In this document: positions 1 through 11,202 of the stretch, piece by piece
How the letters are laid out: each line of letters starts with the position of its first letter
How positions within the stretch are numbered: position 1 is the first letter of the stretch
Source of the DNA: Leclercia adecarboxylata
Lineage (GTDB): Bacteria; Pseudomonadota; Gammaproteobacteria; Enterobacterales; Enterobacteriaceae
Direction: 5' to 3'
Length of the DNA stretch: 64,000 nt
Assembly (NCBI GenBank): GCA_002360945.1
Contig: DERO01000034.1
Coordinates: 1 to 64,000, forward strand
Program-made: the position numbers and the translations under genes
Notes under the pieces: generated by a model
Told to the model about the DNA's origin: nothing
Seen by the model: the letters and a program-made list of their open reading frames with translations, nothing else
Database searches by the model: none

Positions 1-240
1 ACGTTTAATTTTACGTTCGGCGCGGGCCAGTGAAACCCGAACTTTCAGCCAGAACAGGCCGCAAATAAGCCAGCCGATCGCAAAGCCCGCCGCAAAGAGT
101 ACCGCCAGCAGGCTGGAAATCCGATATTCGCCTTGCGCCAGCAGATAATTAAAGGTTACCTGTTGATCGTTTTGCGCACCCAATGTGACGGAAATGACAA
201 AAATCGCCAGCACCAGTAAGAAAATGAGTAAATATTTCAC
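1..240 (-). CDS. lapA: LapA (YciS), partial: lipopolysaccharide assembly protein A
   Basis: The first 80 residues are present; the C-terminus lies beyond the left edge (the family is about 100 residues). LapA is an inner-membrane protein that works with LapB and FtsH to balance LPS synthesis by controlling LpxC turnover. The start is GTG at 238-240, read as MKYLLIFLLVLAIF, behind a GGGAAG ribosome site; the ATG overlapping it is out of frame. Two hydrophobic segments (about residues 2-20 and 41-65) separated by a short polar loop (GAQNDQQVTFNYLLAQGE) match the known two-helix topology, and the chain then turns basic (ARAERKIKR) as it enters the cytoplasm. It follows pgpB on the same strand, as in E. 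coli, where lapB comes next. Confidence 0.93.
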   Translation of the reverse strand, partial: MKYLLIFLLVLAIFVISVTLGAQNDQQVTFNYLLAQGEYRISSLLAVLFAAGFAIGWLICGLFWLKVRVSLARAERKIKR

Positions 241-391
241 ATTACTTCCCGTTATGTGGTTTGAGCGAATAAAGAGTGTTCAACATCGCGTAGCCAGCCT
301 TATAAACTACCATTTTCAGGACGGGCGCGAAATGGAAAAAGCATCGCGCCGCCCTTAGATCTGCGGCTAAATATGAGAATTTCAACCGCAG

Positions 392-1156
392 TCAGCTTTC
401 TTCGTCTCTGTCGGCGATTTCCCGCTTCTCTTCTGCCGGCGGCGTGAGTGGGCCGCAGACGCGCTGAGCAAGCCAGGTGGCGCAGGTGATCAGCAGCCAC
501 GACATCAGAGTGGCAACGACAAGGTCCCGCGGCCAGTGCATACCGAGCAGCAGACGGCTTCCCATGACGCCCGTCGCCCAGACCAGCAGAAAGGCGATGG
601 TGAACGTGCGCCGACGCGGCCACAGCAGCCCTACCCCCAGCAATGCCCAGCTTGCAGCGAACATCGTGTGTCCGGACGGGAAAGCAAACCCGGTCTCTTT
701 TTGCCAGTGCTTGCGTAAAAATGTCGGCACAGCCTGTTGTTCAGTAAGCTGTTCTTTTACCAGCTCACCGCGTTCTTTACGCTTTAAATTGTAGAAGTCG
801 TTGACCGGGACATGGTGAGTTTTTTCCAGCCAGACAACAAACGGTCGCGGCTCCTGAACCCGATCTTTCACCAGAGATTTTAGTCCCTGTCCGATCAGGA
901 TCACGCCGGCGAGAATGGCAAATAGCATAATGGCCGCCCGCATCCGAAAACGCAGACACCATAAAAACCAGCCGCACAACAGGGTATGGGTAATGATGCC
1001 CCAGGGTTGGGTGACCGTCTCCGTGATCCAGAACAGCGCCTTCAACCATCCGCTATTCGTGCCAGGCTGCCACTGCCAGCCGGATATCCATACAGCCACT
1101 GGCATTATCAGCAATATCCCTGCGCCAACCGCCGTACGGCGGGCAATTGAAAGCAT
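392..1156 (-). CDS. pgpB: Phosphatidylglycerophosphatase B / undecaprenyl-PP phosphatase
   Basis: This PAP2-family integral membrane lipid phosphatase dephosphorylates phosphatidylglycerophosphate, undecaprenyl pyrophosphate and phosphatidate on the periplasmic side. The three signature motifs are present: C1 KDRVQEPRPF, C2 PSGHT and C3 GSRLLLGMHWPRD, the last two carrying the catalytic histidines. Several hydrophobic helices surround them. I chose the ATG at 1154-1156 (MLSIARRT) because it gives 254 residues, the E. coli length, and has an AGGAGAT ribosome site just upstream; an in-frame start ten codons earlier lacks support. It lies upstream of lapA with about 150 bases between them and diverges from ribA. 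Confidence 0.96.
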   Translation of the reverse strand: MLSIARRTAVGAGILLIMPVAVWISGWQWQPGTNSGWLKALFWITETVTQPWGIITHTLLCGWFLWCLRFRMRAAIMLFAILAGVILIGQGLKSLVKDRVQEPRPFVVWLEKTHHVPVNDFYNLKRKERGELVKEQLTEQQAVPTFLRKHWQKETGFAFPSGHTMFAASWALLGVGLLWPRRRTFTIAFLLVWATGVMGSRLLLGMHWPRDLVVATLMSWLLITCATWLAQRVCGPLTPPAEEKREIADRDEES

Positions 1157-1353
1157 GTCATCTCCTTTTTTCGATAAGCCCCACAATCATAACCGAAAAA
1201 TCAGAGCTGCGTAAAAATGTCGGATTGTGCGTTTAACGTTCGTTAAGCTGGCGGTGATTAGGTGAACCTGTGAAGCTTGTGGCAAAATAAGACAATACCG
1301 ACAGCCAAACAGGCAACAGACACAAGGCGTGTCAGCATTTTCTGGAGAATCAC

Positions 1354-1944
1354 ATGCAGCTTAAACGTGTGGCAGAAGCCAATCTGCCAACCCCCTGGGG
1401 CGATTTCCTGATGGTGGGTTTTGAAGAACTGGCAACCGGGCAGGATCACGTTGCGTTAGTGTTCGGAGATACCTCCGGACAGACGCCAGTCCTTGCTCGT
1501 GTTCATTCCGAGTGTTTGACGGGTGACGCCCTGTTTAGCCTGCGCTGCGATTGTGGTTTTCAACTGGAAGCCGCCCTGTCGCATATTGCGGAAGAAGGCC
1601 GCGGCATTCTGCTGTATCACCGTCAGGAAGGTCGTAATATCGGCCTGTTGAACAAGATCCGCGCCTATGCCCTGCAGGATCAGGGATATGACACCGTGGA
1701 AGCGAACCACCAGTTAGGCTTTGCTGCCGACGAGCGTGACTTCACCCTGTGCGCCGATATGTTCAAGCTGCTGGGGGTGGACGAAGTGCGTCTCCTGACC
1801 AATAACCCGCGTAAAGTCGAGATCCTCACCGAAGCTGGCATCAACATCGTTGAACGCGTTCCGCTGATCGTGGGCCGTAACCCGAACAACGAGCACTATC
1901 TGGATACTAAAGCTGCGAAGCTTGGTCATCTGTTGAGCGAGTAA
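1354..1944 (+). CDS. ribA: GTP cyclohydrolase II (riboflavin synthesis)
   Basis: It catalyses the first committed step of riboflavin synthesis, converting GTP to 2,5-diamino-6-ribosylamino-4(3H)-pyrimidinone 5'-phosphate, formate and pyrophosphate. The 196-residue length equals that of E. coli RibA. The zinc-binding cysteines are visible at C54, C65 and C67 in [14 protein letters not shown], and the catalytic/GTP-binding stretch [15 protein letters not shown] follows. It is a stand-alone RibA with no fused RibB domain. It diverges from pgpB across about 200 bases and converges with acnA. In E. coli this gene belongs to the SoxRS regulon; I could not identify a clear SoxS box here. Confidence 0.97.
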   Translation: MQLKRVAEANLPTPWGDFLMVGFEELATGQDHVALVFGDTSGQTPVLARVHSECLTGDALFSLRCDCGFQLEAALSHIAEEGRGILLYHRQEGRNIGLLNKIRAYALQDQGYDTVEANHQLGFAADERDFTLCADMFKLLGVDEVRLLTNNPRKVEILTEAGINIVERVPLIVGRNPNNEHYLDTKAAKLGHLLSE

Positions 1945-1951
1945 TATTAAC

Positions 1952-1980
1952 AGCCCGGCAGCGCCAGGGCGTGCCGGGCT
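1952..1980. terminator. Hairpin between convergent ribA and acnA
   Basis: AGCCCGGCA at 1952-1960 pairs with TGCCGGGCT at 1972-1980 across an 11-base loop. It sits in the 48-base gap between the two stop codons. The T-run beyond it is poor, so it may act weakly or with Rho. Confidence 0.6.
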
Positions 1981-1992
1981 GGTCATGACGTT

Positions 1993-4668
1993 TTAATTCA
2001 GCATATTACGAATCACATAGTGCAGAATGCCATCGTTCTGGTAGTAGGTCAGTTCCGTCGCGGTATCAATTCGACAGCGACAGTTCACGACCTCGGTTTG
2101 CCCATCCGCACGCGTCAGTTTGACCGGTACGGTAGCGCCAGGCGTCAGACTTTGCAGATCTGCAATATCAATACGCTCTTCCCCCGTCAGCCCCAGCGTT
2201 TTACGCGATGACCCCTGCGGGAACTCCAGCGGTAAAATCCCCATCCCGATCAGGTTCGAACGGTGGATGCGTTCAAACGACTCTGCGATCACCACGCGCA
2301 CGCCCAGCAGTCGTGGCCCTTTTGCTGCCCAGTCGCGGCTGGAGCCGGAACCGTACTCTTTCCCGGCGATCACCGCAAGCGGCGTGCCTTCCTGCTGATA
2401 CTTCATGGCAGCATCGTAAATCGAGATCACTTCCGTGCCCGGCAGATGGCGGGTCATCCCGCCCTCAACGCCAGGAACCATTTCGTTGCGGATGCGGATA
2501 TTGGCGAAAGTGCCACGCATCATCACCTCATGGTTACCGCGACGCGAGCCGTAGGAGTTGAAGTCACGTCGCTCCACGCCACGACTCTGCAGATAACGCC
2601 CTGCCGGGCTATCCGCTTTAATGCTGCCCGCCGGGGAGATATGGTCGGTGGTCACCGAGTCGCCGAGGATGGCCAGCACCCGCGCGCCGTGGATATCTTC
2701 CAGCGGTTTAGGTTCCGCCAGCATCTCGTCGAAGAAAGGCGACAGGCGAATGTAGGTGGAATCATCCTGCCAGCCGTAGGTGTCCGAGCGGGCCACCTCA
2801 ATACTTTTCCACTCAGCCGTGCCTTCGAACACTTCGGCATACTCTTTGCGGAACATGTCGGTGGAGACTTTTTCCACCGCGAGGGCGATCTCCTGCGCTG
2901 ACGGCCAGATATCTTTCAGATAAACCGGATCGCCTTTACGATCGTGCCCCAGCGGCTCGGTCGCGAGGTTAATATTCATATTGCCGGCCAGGGCATAGGC
3001 CACTACCAGAGGCGGTGATGCCAGCCAGTTGGTTTTCACCAGCGGATGGATACGGCCTTCGAAGTTACGGTTGCCCGAGAGCACCGCCCCGACCGTCAGA
3101 TCGCCCTGCTTGATCGCCGTCTCGATAGGATCGGGCAGCGGACCGGAGTTACCGATACAGGTGGTACACCCATAGCCGACCAGGTTAAAGCCCAGCTCGT
3201 CCAGGTATGGCGTCAGGCGGGCCTGAGCCAGATAATCGGACACCACTTTGGAACCCGGGGCCAGCGAGGCTTTGACCCACGGCTGGCGTTTCAGGCCGAG
3301 GGTAACGGCTTTTTTGGCCAGCAGCCCGGCAGCCATCAGCACGCTAGGGTTAGAGGTATTGGTGCAGGAGGTGATCGCTGCGATCACCACCGCGCCATCC
3401 GGAAGCTGATACTGATGGCCGTTCATAACGTAATCAATGGGGCGGCGATCTTTCTGGGTGGTGTTAACCTCCAACTCATTGCTGGCGGCAAACGCCTTTG
3501 GCACATCCGGCAGGGCCACGCGATCCTGGGGACGTTTCGGCCCGGCGAGGCTGGCTTCAACTTCGCCCATATCCAGCGCCAGGGTGCTGGTGAATACCGG
3601 CTCATCACCCGGGTTACGCCACATCCCTTGCGCTTTGGCATAGGCTTCAACCAGCTCGACCTGTTCGCTGCTCCGCCCGCTGAGGCGCATATACTCCAGC
3701 GTCACGCCGTCAATCGGGAAGAAGCCACAGGTCGCGCCATATTCCGGCGCCATGTTGGCGATAGTGGCCCGGTCAGCCAGCGGCAACGAGTCAAGACCAT
3801 CACCGTAGAATTCAACGAACTTACCCACCACGCCATGCTTACGCAGCATCTGGGTCACGGTGAGCACCAGATCGGTGGCGGTGATCCCTTCGCTCAGTTT
3901 GCCGGTCAGTTTAAAGCCGACCACGTCAGGGATCAGCATCGACACCGGCTGGCCAAGCATGGCGGCCTCGGCTTCGATACCCCCTACCCCCCAGCCCAGC
4001 ACGCCAAGACCGTTGATCATGGTGGTGTGAGAGTCGGTGCCGACCAGTGTATCCGGGTAGGCCACCCACTCTTTATCCTGCAGTTCGCTCCACACCGCCT
4101 TACCGAGGTATTCGAGATTGACCTGGTGGCAGATGCCGGTGCCGGGTGGAACCACGCTAAAGCGGCTGAAGGCCTGCTGGCCCCACTTCAGAAAGACATA
4201 ACGCTCGTGGTTACGCTCCATCTCCAGACGCACGTTCTCTTCAAACGCATCGTCATCGCCAAAGTGGTCCACGGTTACCGAGTGGTCAATGACCAGATCC
4301 ACCGGAGAAAGCGGGTTTACTTTCGCGGTATCGCCACCGAGACGTTTAACCGCTTCACGCATCGCCGCCAGATCGACCACCGCCGGGACGCCGGTAAAGT
4401 CCTGCATCAGGACCCTGGCGGGACGATAGGCTATCTCACGGTCGGCATGGGCATTTTGCAGCCACCCGGCGAGAGCGTGAATGTCTTCGGCGGTGACAGA
4501 GACCTCATCCTGCCAGCGCAGGAGGTTTTCCAGTAACACTTTAAGCGACTTGGGTAAACGGGCGATGTCTCCAAGTTCCCTGGCGGCCAGCGGCAGGCTG
4601 TAGTAGTGATAGGTTTTGTTTTCGGCCTGCAATGTGTCCTTACTGGCTTCGCGTAAGGTTAACGACAT
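1993..4668 (-). CDS. acnA: Aconitate hydratase A
   Basis: This is the stress-induced [4Fe-4S] aconitase of the TCA cycle, interconverting citrate and isocitrate; the apo form is known to bind mRNA. The 891-residue length matches E. coli AcnA. Cluster-ligand cysteines are seen in [12 protein letters not shown] and [14 protein letters not shown], and the C-terminal swivel domain carries the [15 protein letters not shown] active-site loop. The start [13 protein letters not shown] has a GGAGGAGCTT-like ribosome site directly upstream. The leader contains a small hairpin (CCCTGA 4700-4705 / TCAGGG 4712-4717). The order cysB-ymiA-yciX-ymiB-acnA on one strand is as in E. coli, and acnA converges on ribA. 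Confidence 0.97.
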   Translation of the reverse strand: MSLTLREASKDTLQAENKTYHYYSLPLAARELGDIARLPKSLKVLLENLLRWQDEVSVTAEDIHALAGWLQNAHADREIAYRPARVLMQDFTGVPAVVDLAAMREAVKRLGGDTAKVNPLSPVDLVIDHSVTVDHFGDDDAFEENVRLEMERNHERYVFLKWGQQAFSRFSVVPPGTGICHQVNLEYLGKAVWSELQDKEWVAYPDTLVGTDSHTTMINGLGVLGWGVGGIEAEAAMLGQPVSMLIPDVVGFKLTGKLSEGITATDLVLTVTQMLRKHGVVGKFVEFYGDGLDSLPLADRATIANMAPEYGATCGFFPIDGVTLEYMRLSGRSSEQVELVEAYAKAQGMWRNPGDEPVFTSTLALDMGEVEASLAGPKRPQDRVALPDVPKAFAASNELEVNTTQKDRRPIDYVMNGHQYQLPDGAVVIAAITSCTNTSNPSVLMAAGLLAKKAVTLGLKRQPWVKASLAPGSKVVSDYLAQARLTPYLDELGFNLVGYGCTTCIGNSGPLPDPIETAIKQGDLTVGAVLSGNRNFEGRIHPLVKTNWLASPPLVVAYALAGNMNINLATEPLGHDRKGDPVYLKDIWPSAQEIALAVEKVSTDMFRKEYAEVFEGTAEWKSIEVARSDTYGWQDDSTYIRLSPFFDEMLAEPKPLEDIHGARVLAILGDSVTTDHISPAGSIKADSPAGRYLQSRGVERRDFNSYGSRRGNHEVMMRGTFANIRIRNEMVPGVEGGMTRHLPGTEVISIYDAAMKYQQEGTPLAVIAGKEYGSGSSRDWAAKGPRLLGVRVVIAESFERIHRSNLIGMGILPLEFPQGSSRKTLGLTGEERIDIADLQSLTPGATVPVKLTRADGQTEVVNCRCRIDTATELTYYQNDGILHYVIRNMLN

Positions 4669-4807
4669 AAGCTCCTCCTTAATTACCGGGATTGCGATAC
4701 CCTGACCTTTATCAGGGCCGTAATTAAAGATAACACATCGTCACCGTAACGATTTGATAACAACCCAAATGGACAAATTTGCAGAGAAATGGCGAGGTCA
4801 AAAAGAA

Positions 4808-4836
4808 AAAGCCCCGCTTGAGCGAGGCTTTATTTT
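4808..4836 (-). terminator. Rho-independent terminator after the ymiB-like gene
   Basis: AAGCCCCGCT (4809-4818) pairs with AGCGAGGCTT (4821-4830), one mismatch, with a long T-rich run on the minus strand. It abuts the stop codon of the small gene and separates it from the acnA promoter region. Confidence 0.75.
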
Positions 4837-4938
4837 TCAGTGTAGGGTGAGCCAGATAAGCTGGTACCAGAAGAGAATCGACAGAGAGAACGCGGCGATC
4901 CACGACCAGTATTTGACTCTGGATATATTATTCATCAT
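4837..4938 (-). CDS. ymiB: Small single-pass membrane protein (YmiB-like)
   Basis: A 33-codon frame reads MMNNISRVKYWSWIAAFSLS followed by ILFWYQLIWLTLH. It has a positively charged N-terminus and one strongly hydrophobic, tryptophan-rich segment (about residues 11-30), typical of small inner-membrane proteins. Its place between yciX and acnA is where E. coli encodes the small protein YmiB. Either of two tandem ATG codons (4936-4938 or 4933-4935) could start translation; the ribosome site is weak. A good terminator follows directly. The gene assignment rests on position and character rather than on an alignment, and the function is unknown. Confidence 0.6.
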   Translation of the reverse strand: MMNNISRVKYWSWIAAFSLSILFWYQLIWLTLH

Positions 4939-5064
4939 TGTGACACCCGTCTTTATTTATTTGTTTACGGCTGAGTCTGGCTCAGTTCGGTATTGCTGAA
5001 GTGTATTTATTAAAGAGTACAAAAGCGCACTGGATTATTTATGCACTACGCCTGAGCGGCAGAA

Positions 5065-5235
5065 TTATTGTTTTTTGGTATCGTCTTCTGCGAACGAATC
5101 AATGAAGGCTTGCTGCTGCGGTGACAGCGTCCAGGAAGCAGGCACTTGCTCTGTCACTTCTTTACGGACTTTGCGGCGAGTGTCACGTTGCTGACACATA
5201 GATTTCACTGCTTCACTGCGCCCCTGTACCGTCAT
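5065..5235 (-). CDS. yciX: YciX small protein
   Basis: A 56-residue hydrophilic protein begins MTVQGRSEAVKSMCQQRD and ends in an acidic tail (SFAEDDTKKQ). I start it at the ATG 5233-5235, which lies two bases after the stop codon of the upstream ymiA, so the two are probably translationally coupled; starting further upstream would run through ymiA in another frame. It matches the conserved small gene between cysB and acnA in E. coli. The basic middle (RRKVRKEV) and absence of a membrane segment suggest a soluble protein. No function is established. Confidence 0.75.
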   Translation of the reverse strand: MTVQGRSEAVKSMCQQRDTRRKVRKEVTEQVPASWTLSPQQQAFIDSFAEDDTKKQ

Positions 5236-5237
5236 AG

Positions 5238-5366
5238 TTAACCCCAGAATTTCCAGACCAGTAACGCCACCACCACCCAAAACAGCGTGGAACCGAGAAA
5301 TACCGCCAACCAGGCTTTGCGCTTGAGCCCTGTATCCCGTTGCGGCTCATGACTTCCTGACGGCAT
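5238..5366 (-). CDS. ymiA: YmiA small membrane protein
   Basis: A 42-residue frame too short for routine gene calling reads MPSGSHEPQRDTGLKRKAWL and then the hydrophobic AVFLGSTLFWVVVALLVWKF. It has a polar, basic N-terminus and one membrane-spanning helix (about residues 19-38), agreeing closely with E. coli YmiA as I remember it (46 residues, same core LKRKAWLAVFLGS). Its stop codon lies two bases before the yciX start, which implies coupling. It is the first small gene downstream of cysB, after the cysB terminator. Function unknown. Confidence 0.8.
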   Translation of the reverse strand: MPSGSHEPQRDTGLKRKAWLAVFLGSTLFWVVVALLVWKFWG

Positions 5367-5681
5367 TGCTAACCTCGTACAATCGACTTTGCTTATCATT
5401 TGGCTACCAAACAATTGGTATAAGTAATCATCACTGAGATAAATCCTAAAGAAACTTTAGTTGAAAATCCAGCGAATTTACGAATCGTATACGATGAAAT
5501 ATTTAATCTTTTGAGCGGATAGATATAAATGAAACGGGGAATTTGCGTAGCGGCTATTTATTTTCTATTTTAGTTGCCTTTTTGTAACAGAGTCGGATAA
5601 AAAGCGCTGTAACCCTACGGTTACTGTGATAAATGAAAGGATAAAAGAGAAGGATTCTAATTCAGATTAAAACGGGAATAA
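5367..5681. other. AT-rich gap between cysB and ymiA
   Basis: I see no credible reading frame in this roughly 315-base AT-rich stretch. It should hold the promoter for the ymiA-yciX-ymiB small-gene unit on the minus strand, but no promoter stands out clearly enough to call. Confidence 0.5.
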
Positions 5682-5709
5682 CGGTATCTTTCCCGAAGGA
5701 AAGATACCG
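5682..5709 (-). terminator. cysB terminator with UUCG tetraloop
   Basis: A perfect 12-bp stem (5682-5693 with 5698-5709) encloses a loop that reads TTCG on the minus strand, flanked C/G, the extra-stable C(UUCG)G form. The T-run that follows is broken (TTATTCCCGTTTT). Confidence 0.75.
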
Positions 5710-5716
5710 CAGGGTA

Positions 5717-6727
<1,011 letters not shown>

Positions 6728-6824
6728 TTAAGACGATTTGATAATAAGAAATGGGTTAACTATAACCACTATATCATTTATATCATTGCTGTATAGCCCG
6801 TAACAAAAAATAATAACCAGCCAA

Positions 6825-6851
6825 TAAAAAAGGGCCGGAAGTCCGGCCCTT
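6825..6851 (-). terminator. topA terminator
   Basis: AAGGGCCGGA and TCCGGCCCTT form a perfect stem at 6830-6851, followed on the minus strand by a T-run (TTTTTATTGG). Confidence 0.85.
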
Positions 6852-6878
6852 ATAAAGGTAAGTTGCGGTAATTAAGGC

Positions 6879-9473
6879 TTATTTCTTGCCTTCAACCCAT
6901 TTTCCGTCAACATAAAATGCTGACCAGCCGGTCGCTTTACCGTCTTTTTCAGCAGCAACATACTGCTGCTTGGTTTTACGGCTAAAACGCACAACCGTTT
7001 TATTACCTTCAGGATCCTGCTGTGGCGCATCGGCCAGATAGCGCAGCTTCTCAGCCAGGCGATCGCGGAAGCGGTACAGCTCCTCCACCAGCGGGGCACG
7101 GGTTTCACGTGATTTAGGGAAGGTGTTAGCTGCCAGGAAGACACCCGCCGCACCGTCACGCAGGACGAAGTAGGCGTCGGACTTCTCGCACGGCAGTTCC
7201 GGCAATGGAACCGGGTCTTCCTTCGGCGGTGCCACTTCACCGTTACGCAGGATTTTACGCGTGTTTTTACACTCGTCGTTGGTGCAGGCCATGTACTTAC
7301 CAAAACGCCCCATCTTCAGGTGCATTTCAGAACCACATTTTTCACACTCCACGATCGGACCGTCATAGCCCTTAATGCGGAACTCACCCTCTTCGATCTC
7401 GTAACCGTCACAGGTCGGATTGTTACCGCACACATGCAATTTACGTTTCGGATCGATCAGGTAGCTGTCCATTGCCGTGCCGCACTTATTACAGCGGCGT
7501 TTAGCGCGTAATGCGTTGGTTTCCGCATCGTCGCCTTCCAGCACGTTCAGCACTTCGTTTTCCGGCACCAGGTTGATGGTGGTTTTGCAGCGTTCTTTCG
7601 GCGATAAGGCATAACCTGAGCAGCCGAGGAACACGCCGGTAGTAGCGGTACGGATCCCCATCTTGCGGCCGCAGGTCGGACAGTCGATGCTGGTCAGCAC
7701 CATCTGGTTCGGCTGCATGCCACCCTCTTCAGGGTCTTTCTCTGCTTTTTCCAGCTGGTTGGTGAAGTCGCCGAAGAAGCTGTCGAGCACCTTCTTCCAC
7801 TCGGCTTCGTGATTCGCCACCTGGTCAAGGCTGTTTTCCATCTGCGCGGTGAAGTCGTAGTTCATCAACTCGCGGAAATTAGCTTCCAGACGATCGGTGA
7901 CGATCTCACCCATTTTCTCGGCATAAAAACGGCGGTTTTCCGTACGCACATAGCCGCGATCCTGAATGGTCGAAATGATCGACGCATAGGTGGACGGGCG
8001 ACCGATACCGCGTTTTTCCAGCTCTTTCACCAGCGAGGCTTCGCTGAAGCGTGCCGGTGGCTTGGTGAAGTGCTGGGCCGGGGTCAGTTCAAGGAGAGAG
8101 AGTTCATCGCCGGCGTTAACCGCTGGCAAGGTTTTATCTTCATCACCCTTACGCAGCGCAGGCATCACTTTGGTCCAGCCATCGAAACGCAGAATACGGC
8201 CACGCGCTTTCAGGCGGAAATCACCCGCACCGACGGTGAGCGTGGTGGAGTCGTACTGTGCAGGTGTCATCTGACAGGCGACAAACTGGCGCCAGATCAG
8301 CTGATACAGTTTCTGCGCATCGGCTTCCATATCCTTCAGGGATTCCGCCAGAACAGCCACGTCAGAAGGACGAATCGCTTCGTGCGCTTCCTGCGAGTTC
8401 TCTTTGCTGTTGTACTGGTTGGCGCTCTCCGGCAGATACTTCTTACCGAAGTTATCGCCAATGTAATCACGCACCATGTTCACTGCATCCTGGCTCAGGT
8501 TGGTGGAGTCAGTACGCATATAGGTAATGTGACCCGCTTCATACAGACGCTGAGCCATCATCATGGTTTTCTTCACGCCGTAACCCAGACGGGTACTAGC
8601 CGCCTGCTGCAGCGTGGAGGTGATAAAGGGTGCGCCCGGCTTGCTGCTGGTCGGTTTGTCTTCACGATCCAGCACCTGATAACGGGCTTTCTCCAGCAAC
8701 GCGACCGCGGCCATCGTCTGTTCGCGGTTTTCAGGGCGGAACGGCTTATCGTTCTGATGCGACACTTCCAGCGGCAAGGTATCGCCACCTGGCGTGGTGA
8801 CGCTGGCGTCGATTTCCCAGAACTCTTCTGGCACAAACGCTTTGATTTCACGTTCACGTTCAACCACCAGACGCACGGCAACAGACTGTACGCGGCCTGC
8901 TGACAGGCCTCGGGCGATTTTTTTCCACAGCAGTGGAGAGACCATGTAACCCACGACGCGGTCCATAAAGCGGCGCGCCTGCTGAGCGTTAACGCGGTCG
9001 ATATTCAGCTCGCCTGGCTTTTCAAAAGCCTGACGGATCGCGTTTTTAGTAATTTCGTTAAACACCACGCGGCTGTAGCGGGTGTCATCGCCCCCGATCA
9101 CTTCCCGCAGGTGCCATGCAATGGCCTCCCCTTCGCGGTCAAGGTCGGTTGCGAGATAGATGTGGTCGGCTTTTTCCGCCAGTTGTTTCAGCTCGGAGAC
9201 GACTTTCTCTTTACCCGGCAGCACTTCGTACTGTGCCTGCCAGTTATCCCACGGGTTAACCCCCATGCGATTTACGAGCGCGCTACGTTCATCCTTTTTA
9301 GGCTTTTTGGCCCCTTTGGTGGAGGTAGAGTCGGCGCTCTTCTTGGCTGAGCCACTGGTCGGCAGATCGCGGATATGACCAACGCTGGACTTAACCACGT
9401 AGTCACTACCCAGATACTTATTGATCGTTTTGGCTTTTGCCGGGGACTCAACGATAACGAGAGCTTTACCCAT
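6879..9473 (-). CDS. topA: DNA topoisomerase I
   Basis: Type IA topoisomerase that relaxes negative supercoils. The order is an N-terminal TOPRIM domain ([20 protein letters not shown], and [13 protein letters not shown] with its metal-binding acidic residues), the catalytic core with the active tyrosine in [11 protein letters not shown] (about residue 318), and C-terminal zinc ribbons ([18 protein letters not shown] and CEKCGSEM). I start at the ATG 9471-9473, 864 residues, since E. coli TopA begins [10 protein letters not shown] and has 865; a GTG two codons earlier is also possible. Several promoters, one heat-inducible, are known upstream in E. coli. Confidence 0.97.
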   Translation of the reverse strand: MGKALVIVESPAKAKTINKYLGSDYVVKSSVGHIRDLPTSGSAKKSADSTSTKGAKKPKKDERSALVNRMGVNPWDNWQAQYEVLPGKEKVVSELKQLAEKADHIYLATDLDREGEAIAWHLREVIGGDDTRYSRVVFNEITKNAIRQAFEKPGELNIDRVNAQQARRFMDRVVGYMVSPLLWKKIARGLSAGRVQSVAVRLVVEREREIKAFVPEEFWEIDASVTTPGGDTLPLEVSHQNDKPFRPENREQTMAAVALLEKARYQVLDREDKPTSSKPGAPFITSTLQQAASTRLGYGVKKTMMMAQRLYEAGHITYMRTDSTNLSQDAVNMVRDYIGDNFGKKYLPESANQYNSKENSQEAHEAIRPSDVAVLAESLKDMEADAQKLYQLIWRQFVACQMTPAQYDSTTLTVGAGDFRLKARGRILRFDGWTKVMPALRKGDEDKTLPAVNAGDELSLLELTPAQHFTKPPARFSEASLVKELEKRGIGRPSTYASIISTIQDRGYVRTENRRFYAEKMGEIVTDRLEANFRELMNYDFTAQMENSLDQVANHEAEWKKVLDSFFGDFTNQLEKAEKDPEEGGMQPNQMVLTSIDCPTCGRKMGIRTATTGVFLGCSGYALSPKERCKTTINLVPENEVLNVLEGDDAETNALRAKRRCNKCGTAMDSYLIDPKRKLHVCGNNPTCDGYEIEEGEFRIKGYDGPIVECEKCGSEMHLKMGRFGKYMACTNDECKNTRKILRNGEVAPPKEDPVPLPELPCEKSDAYFVLRDGAAGVFLAANTFPKSRETRAPLVEELYRFRDRLAEKLRYLADAPQQDPEGNKTVVRFSRKTKQQYVAAEKDGKATGWSAFYVDGKWVEGKK

Positions 9474-9869
9474 ATTCACCTTTACCTAATTTGTTTCTTC
9501 CAGGAATACGTCGCGTGAGTTCACCTTCCACTGGCGACGAGACATCTATATAACGACGCCATCAGTGGATATCAACCCCCTTTCGGACCAGTCGTCAAAA
9601 ACGACCTCAGCCAGGTGGTTGACTTTACGGGCTTTTTCTCGCTCCGGTGTGACTGCACGACGAGATTTAGGTCGAATGTCAAGCAAATCTATTGCCAGAA
9701 TGACGAAAGCGCACACTCTACCTGATAAAATCCGTTACGCAACTTTATTAGCATGCAAAAGCAAATCACGCCAGCGCTGTCCGTCTTGCTCAGCATGCCT
9801 GAAAACGGGGAAAATTTGCTCCCGGGACCGCGGCGGCGTAGACTAATGTCACTGTTTAAGGAGGGGATA
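9474..9869. other. Divergent topA/yciN promoter region
   Basis: This 396-base non-coding stretch lies between divergent genes. It contains an imperfect inverted repeat (CCACTG near 9528 with CAGTGG near 9563) around a TATATA-containing centre that could be one topA promoter, and a lone TTGACA on the minus strand (9677-9682) with no good partner at 17 bases. E. coli has several topA promoters here. I see no further gene. Confidence 0.45.
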
Positions 9870-10121
9870 ATGCAGCAAACTACCCAACCCATTGACCGCG
9901 CAACCTTGCTTGCCGAAGCAAATAAACTCATTCGTGAACATGAGGACACCCTGGCAGGGATCGAAGCCACCGGTGTGGAACAGCGCAACGGCGTGCTGGT
10001 GTTCAGCGGCGATTACTTTCTTGATGAGCAGGGGTTACCCACCCCACGCAGCACGGCGGTATTTAACATGTTTAAATACCTGGCCCATGCGCTCTCAGAA
10101 AAGTACCACCTTGTTGACTGA
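9870..10121 (+). CDS. yciN: YciN family protein
   Basis: An 83-residue soluble protein, the same length as E. coli YciN, with the characteristic core [15 protein letters not shown] and [14 protein letters not shown]. The start at 9870 has a strong AAGGAGGGG ribosome site seven bases upstream. Structures of the family show a small alpha/beta fold, but no function is established. It is divergent from topA and converges on sohB with a shared terminator. Confidence 0.93.
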   Translation: MQQTTQPIDRATLLAEANKLIREHEDTLAGIEATGVEQRNGVLVFSGDYFLDEQGLPTPRSTAVFNMFKYLAHALSEKYHLVD

Positions 10122-10124
10122 AGC

Positions 10125-10153
10125 AAAACGCGAGGCACTGGCCTCGCGTTTTT
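10125..10153. terminator. Bidirectional terminator yciN/sohB
   Basis: ACGCGAGGC (10128-10136) pairs with GCCTCGCGT (10141-10149), with A-run before and T-run after, serving both convergent genes. Confidence 0.85.
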
Positions 10154-10155
10154 AT

Positions 10156-11202
10156 TTACAACAGGGGTTTTTGTCCACGCTGCAGCCAGCGTAGCAGCAG
10201 TCGGTCCGCACTCTCCGCAGCGCTATTAGTAAAGCGATCCATCAGCTTTTTCTTCCGGGTATAGCGCACGCCTACCAGCTCGCGGCCCTCCATCAGCCCC
10301 AGCAGCAGATCGTCGCTGGTCCCGACCTGATCCACCAGCCCTTTCTCCAGCGCCTGGGTACCGTACCAGTGTTCGCCGGTCGCCACCTGCTCGATATCAA
10401 GCGAAGGCCGCATCTGATGTACAAAGCTTTTAAACAGCTGATGGGTGTCATTGAGATCCTCGCGGAACTTCTGCCGCCCCTCTTCGGTATTTTCGCCGAG
10501 CAGCGTCAGGGTGCGCTTGTACTGCCCCGCCGTATGCAACTCAACGTCAATATCTTTGTTTTTCAGGAAACGATTGAAGTTCGGGATCTGCGCCACTACG
10601 CCAATCGAACCAATAATAGAGAAAGGCGCGGCGACGATTTTATCAGCCACGCAGGCCATCATGTAGCCCCCGCTGGCGGCGACTTTATCGACCGCCACCG
10701 TCAGGGGGATCTGCTTGTCGCGCAGGCGTTGCAGCTGCGAGGAGGCCAGCCCGTAGCCGTGCACCACCCCGCCGGGGCTTTCGAGACGCAGCACCACCTG
10801 GTCTTCCGCTCTGGCGACAGCCAGCACGGCGGTGATCTCTTCACGCAGGGAGGAGACCTCATGCGCATCCATACTGCCTTTAAAATCCAGCACGTAGACC
10901 CGTGGCTTTGCCGCTTCCGGACGCTGCTCCAGCTTTGCTTTCTGCTTTGCGGCTTTGGCATCAAGCTTGTGCTTTTTCTTCTGCGCTTTGTGCCACAGTT
11001 TTTGCTGATGTGGGTCGAGCAGCGCCACCGACATCTCTTCCTGCATCTCCGTGTACTGCTCGCTTAACCGGGTAATCCGCAACTCGCCGCGCTGACGTTT
11101 GCGCTGCGTCAGATTAACAATCAGCACTGCGATCACCGCAATGGCAATCACCACCGTTGCAATTTTGGCCAGAAATAAACCGTATTCAGAAAGTAATTCC
11201 AC
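10156..11202 (-). CDS. sohB: SohB, inner-membrane S49 peptidase
   Basis: A membrane-anchored peptidase of the SppA (S49) family, identified in E. coli as a multicopy suppressor of htrA loss. The 348 residues start MELLSEYGLFLAKIATVV with a transmembrane segment at about residues 9-30, followed by a charged lysine/alanine-rich linker (KKHKLDAKAAKQKAK) and the peptidase domain. Conserved S49 elements include LDFKGSMDAHEVSSL, LRLESPGG, the VDKVAASGGYMMA segment and SIIGSIGVVAQ. It diverges from yciK. Confidence 0.94.
   Translation of the reverse strand: MELLSEYGLFLAKIATVVIAIAVIAVLIVNLTQRKRQRGELRITRLSEQYTEMQEEMSVALLDPHQQKLWHKAQKKKHKLDAKAAKQKAKLEQRPEAAKPRVYVLDFKGSMDAHEVSSLREEITAVLAVARAEDQVVLRLESPGGVVHGYGLASSQLQRLRDKQIPLTVAVDKVAASGGYMMACVADKIVAAPFSIIGSIGVVAQIPNFNRFLKNKDIDVELHTAGQYKRTLTLLGENTEEGRQKFREDLNDTHQLFKSFVHQMRPSLDIEQVATGEHWYGTQALEKGLVDQVGTSDDLLLGLMEGRELVGVRYTRKKKLMDRFTNSAAESADRLLLRWLQRGQKPLL

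Noticed and set aside
3046-4536. Long open frame (496 codons) on the plus strand opposite acnA
   Set aside because: It is the antisense shadow of a high-GC conserved gene; composition is His/Gln/Arg-rich without domains, and there is no ribosome site.
7809-8903. Long plus-strand open frame opposite topA
   Set aside because: Antisense shadow of TopA with no recognisable domain; the same holds for the long minus-strand frames inside trpGD, trpCF and adhE.
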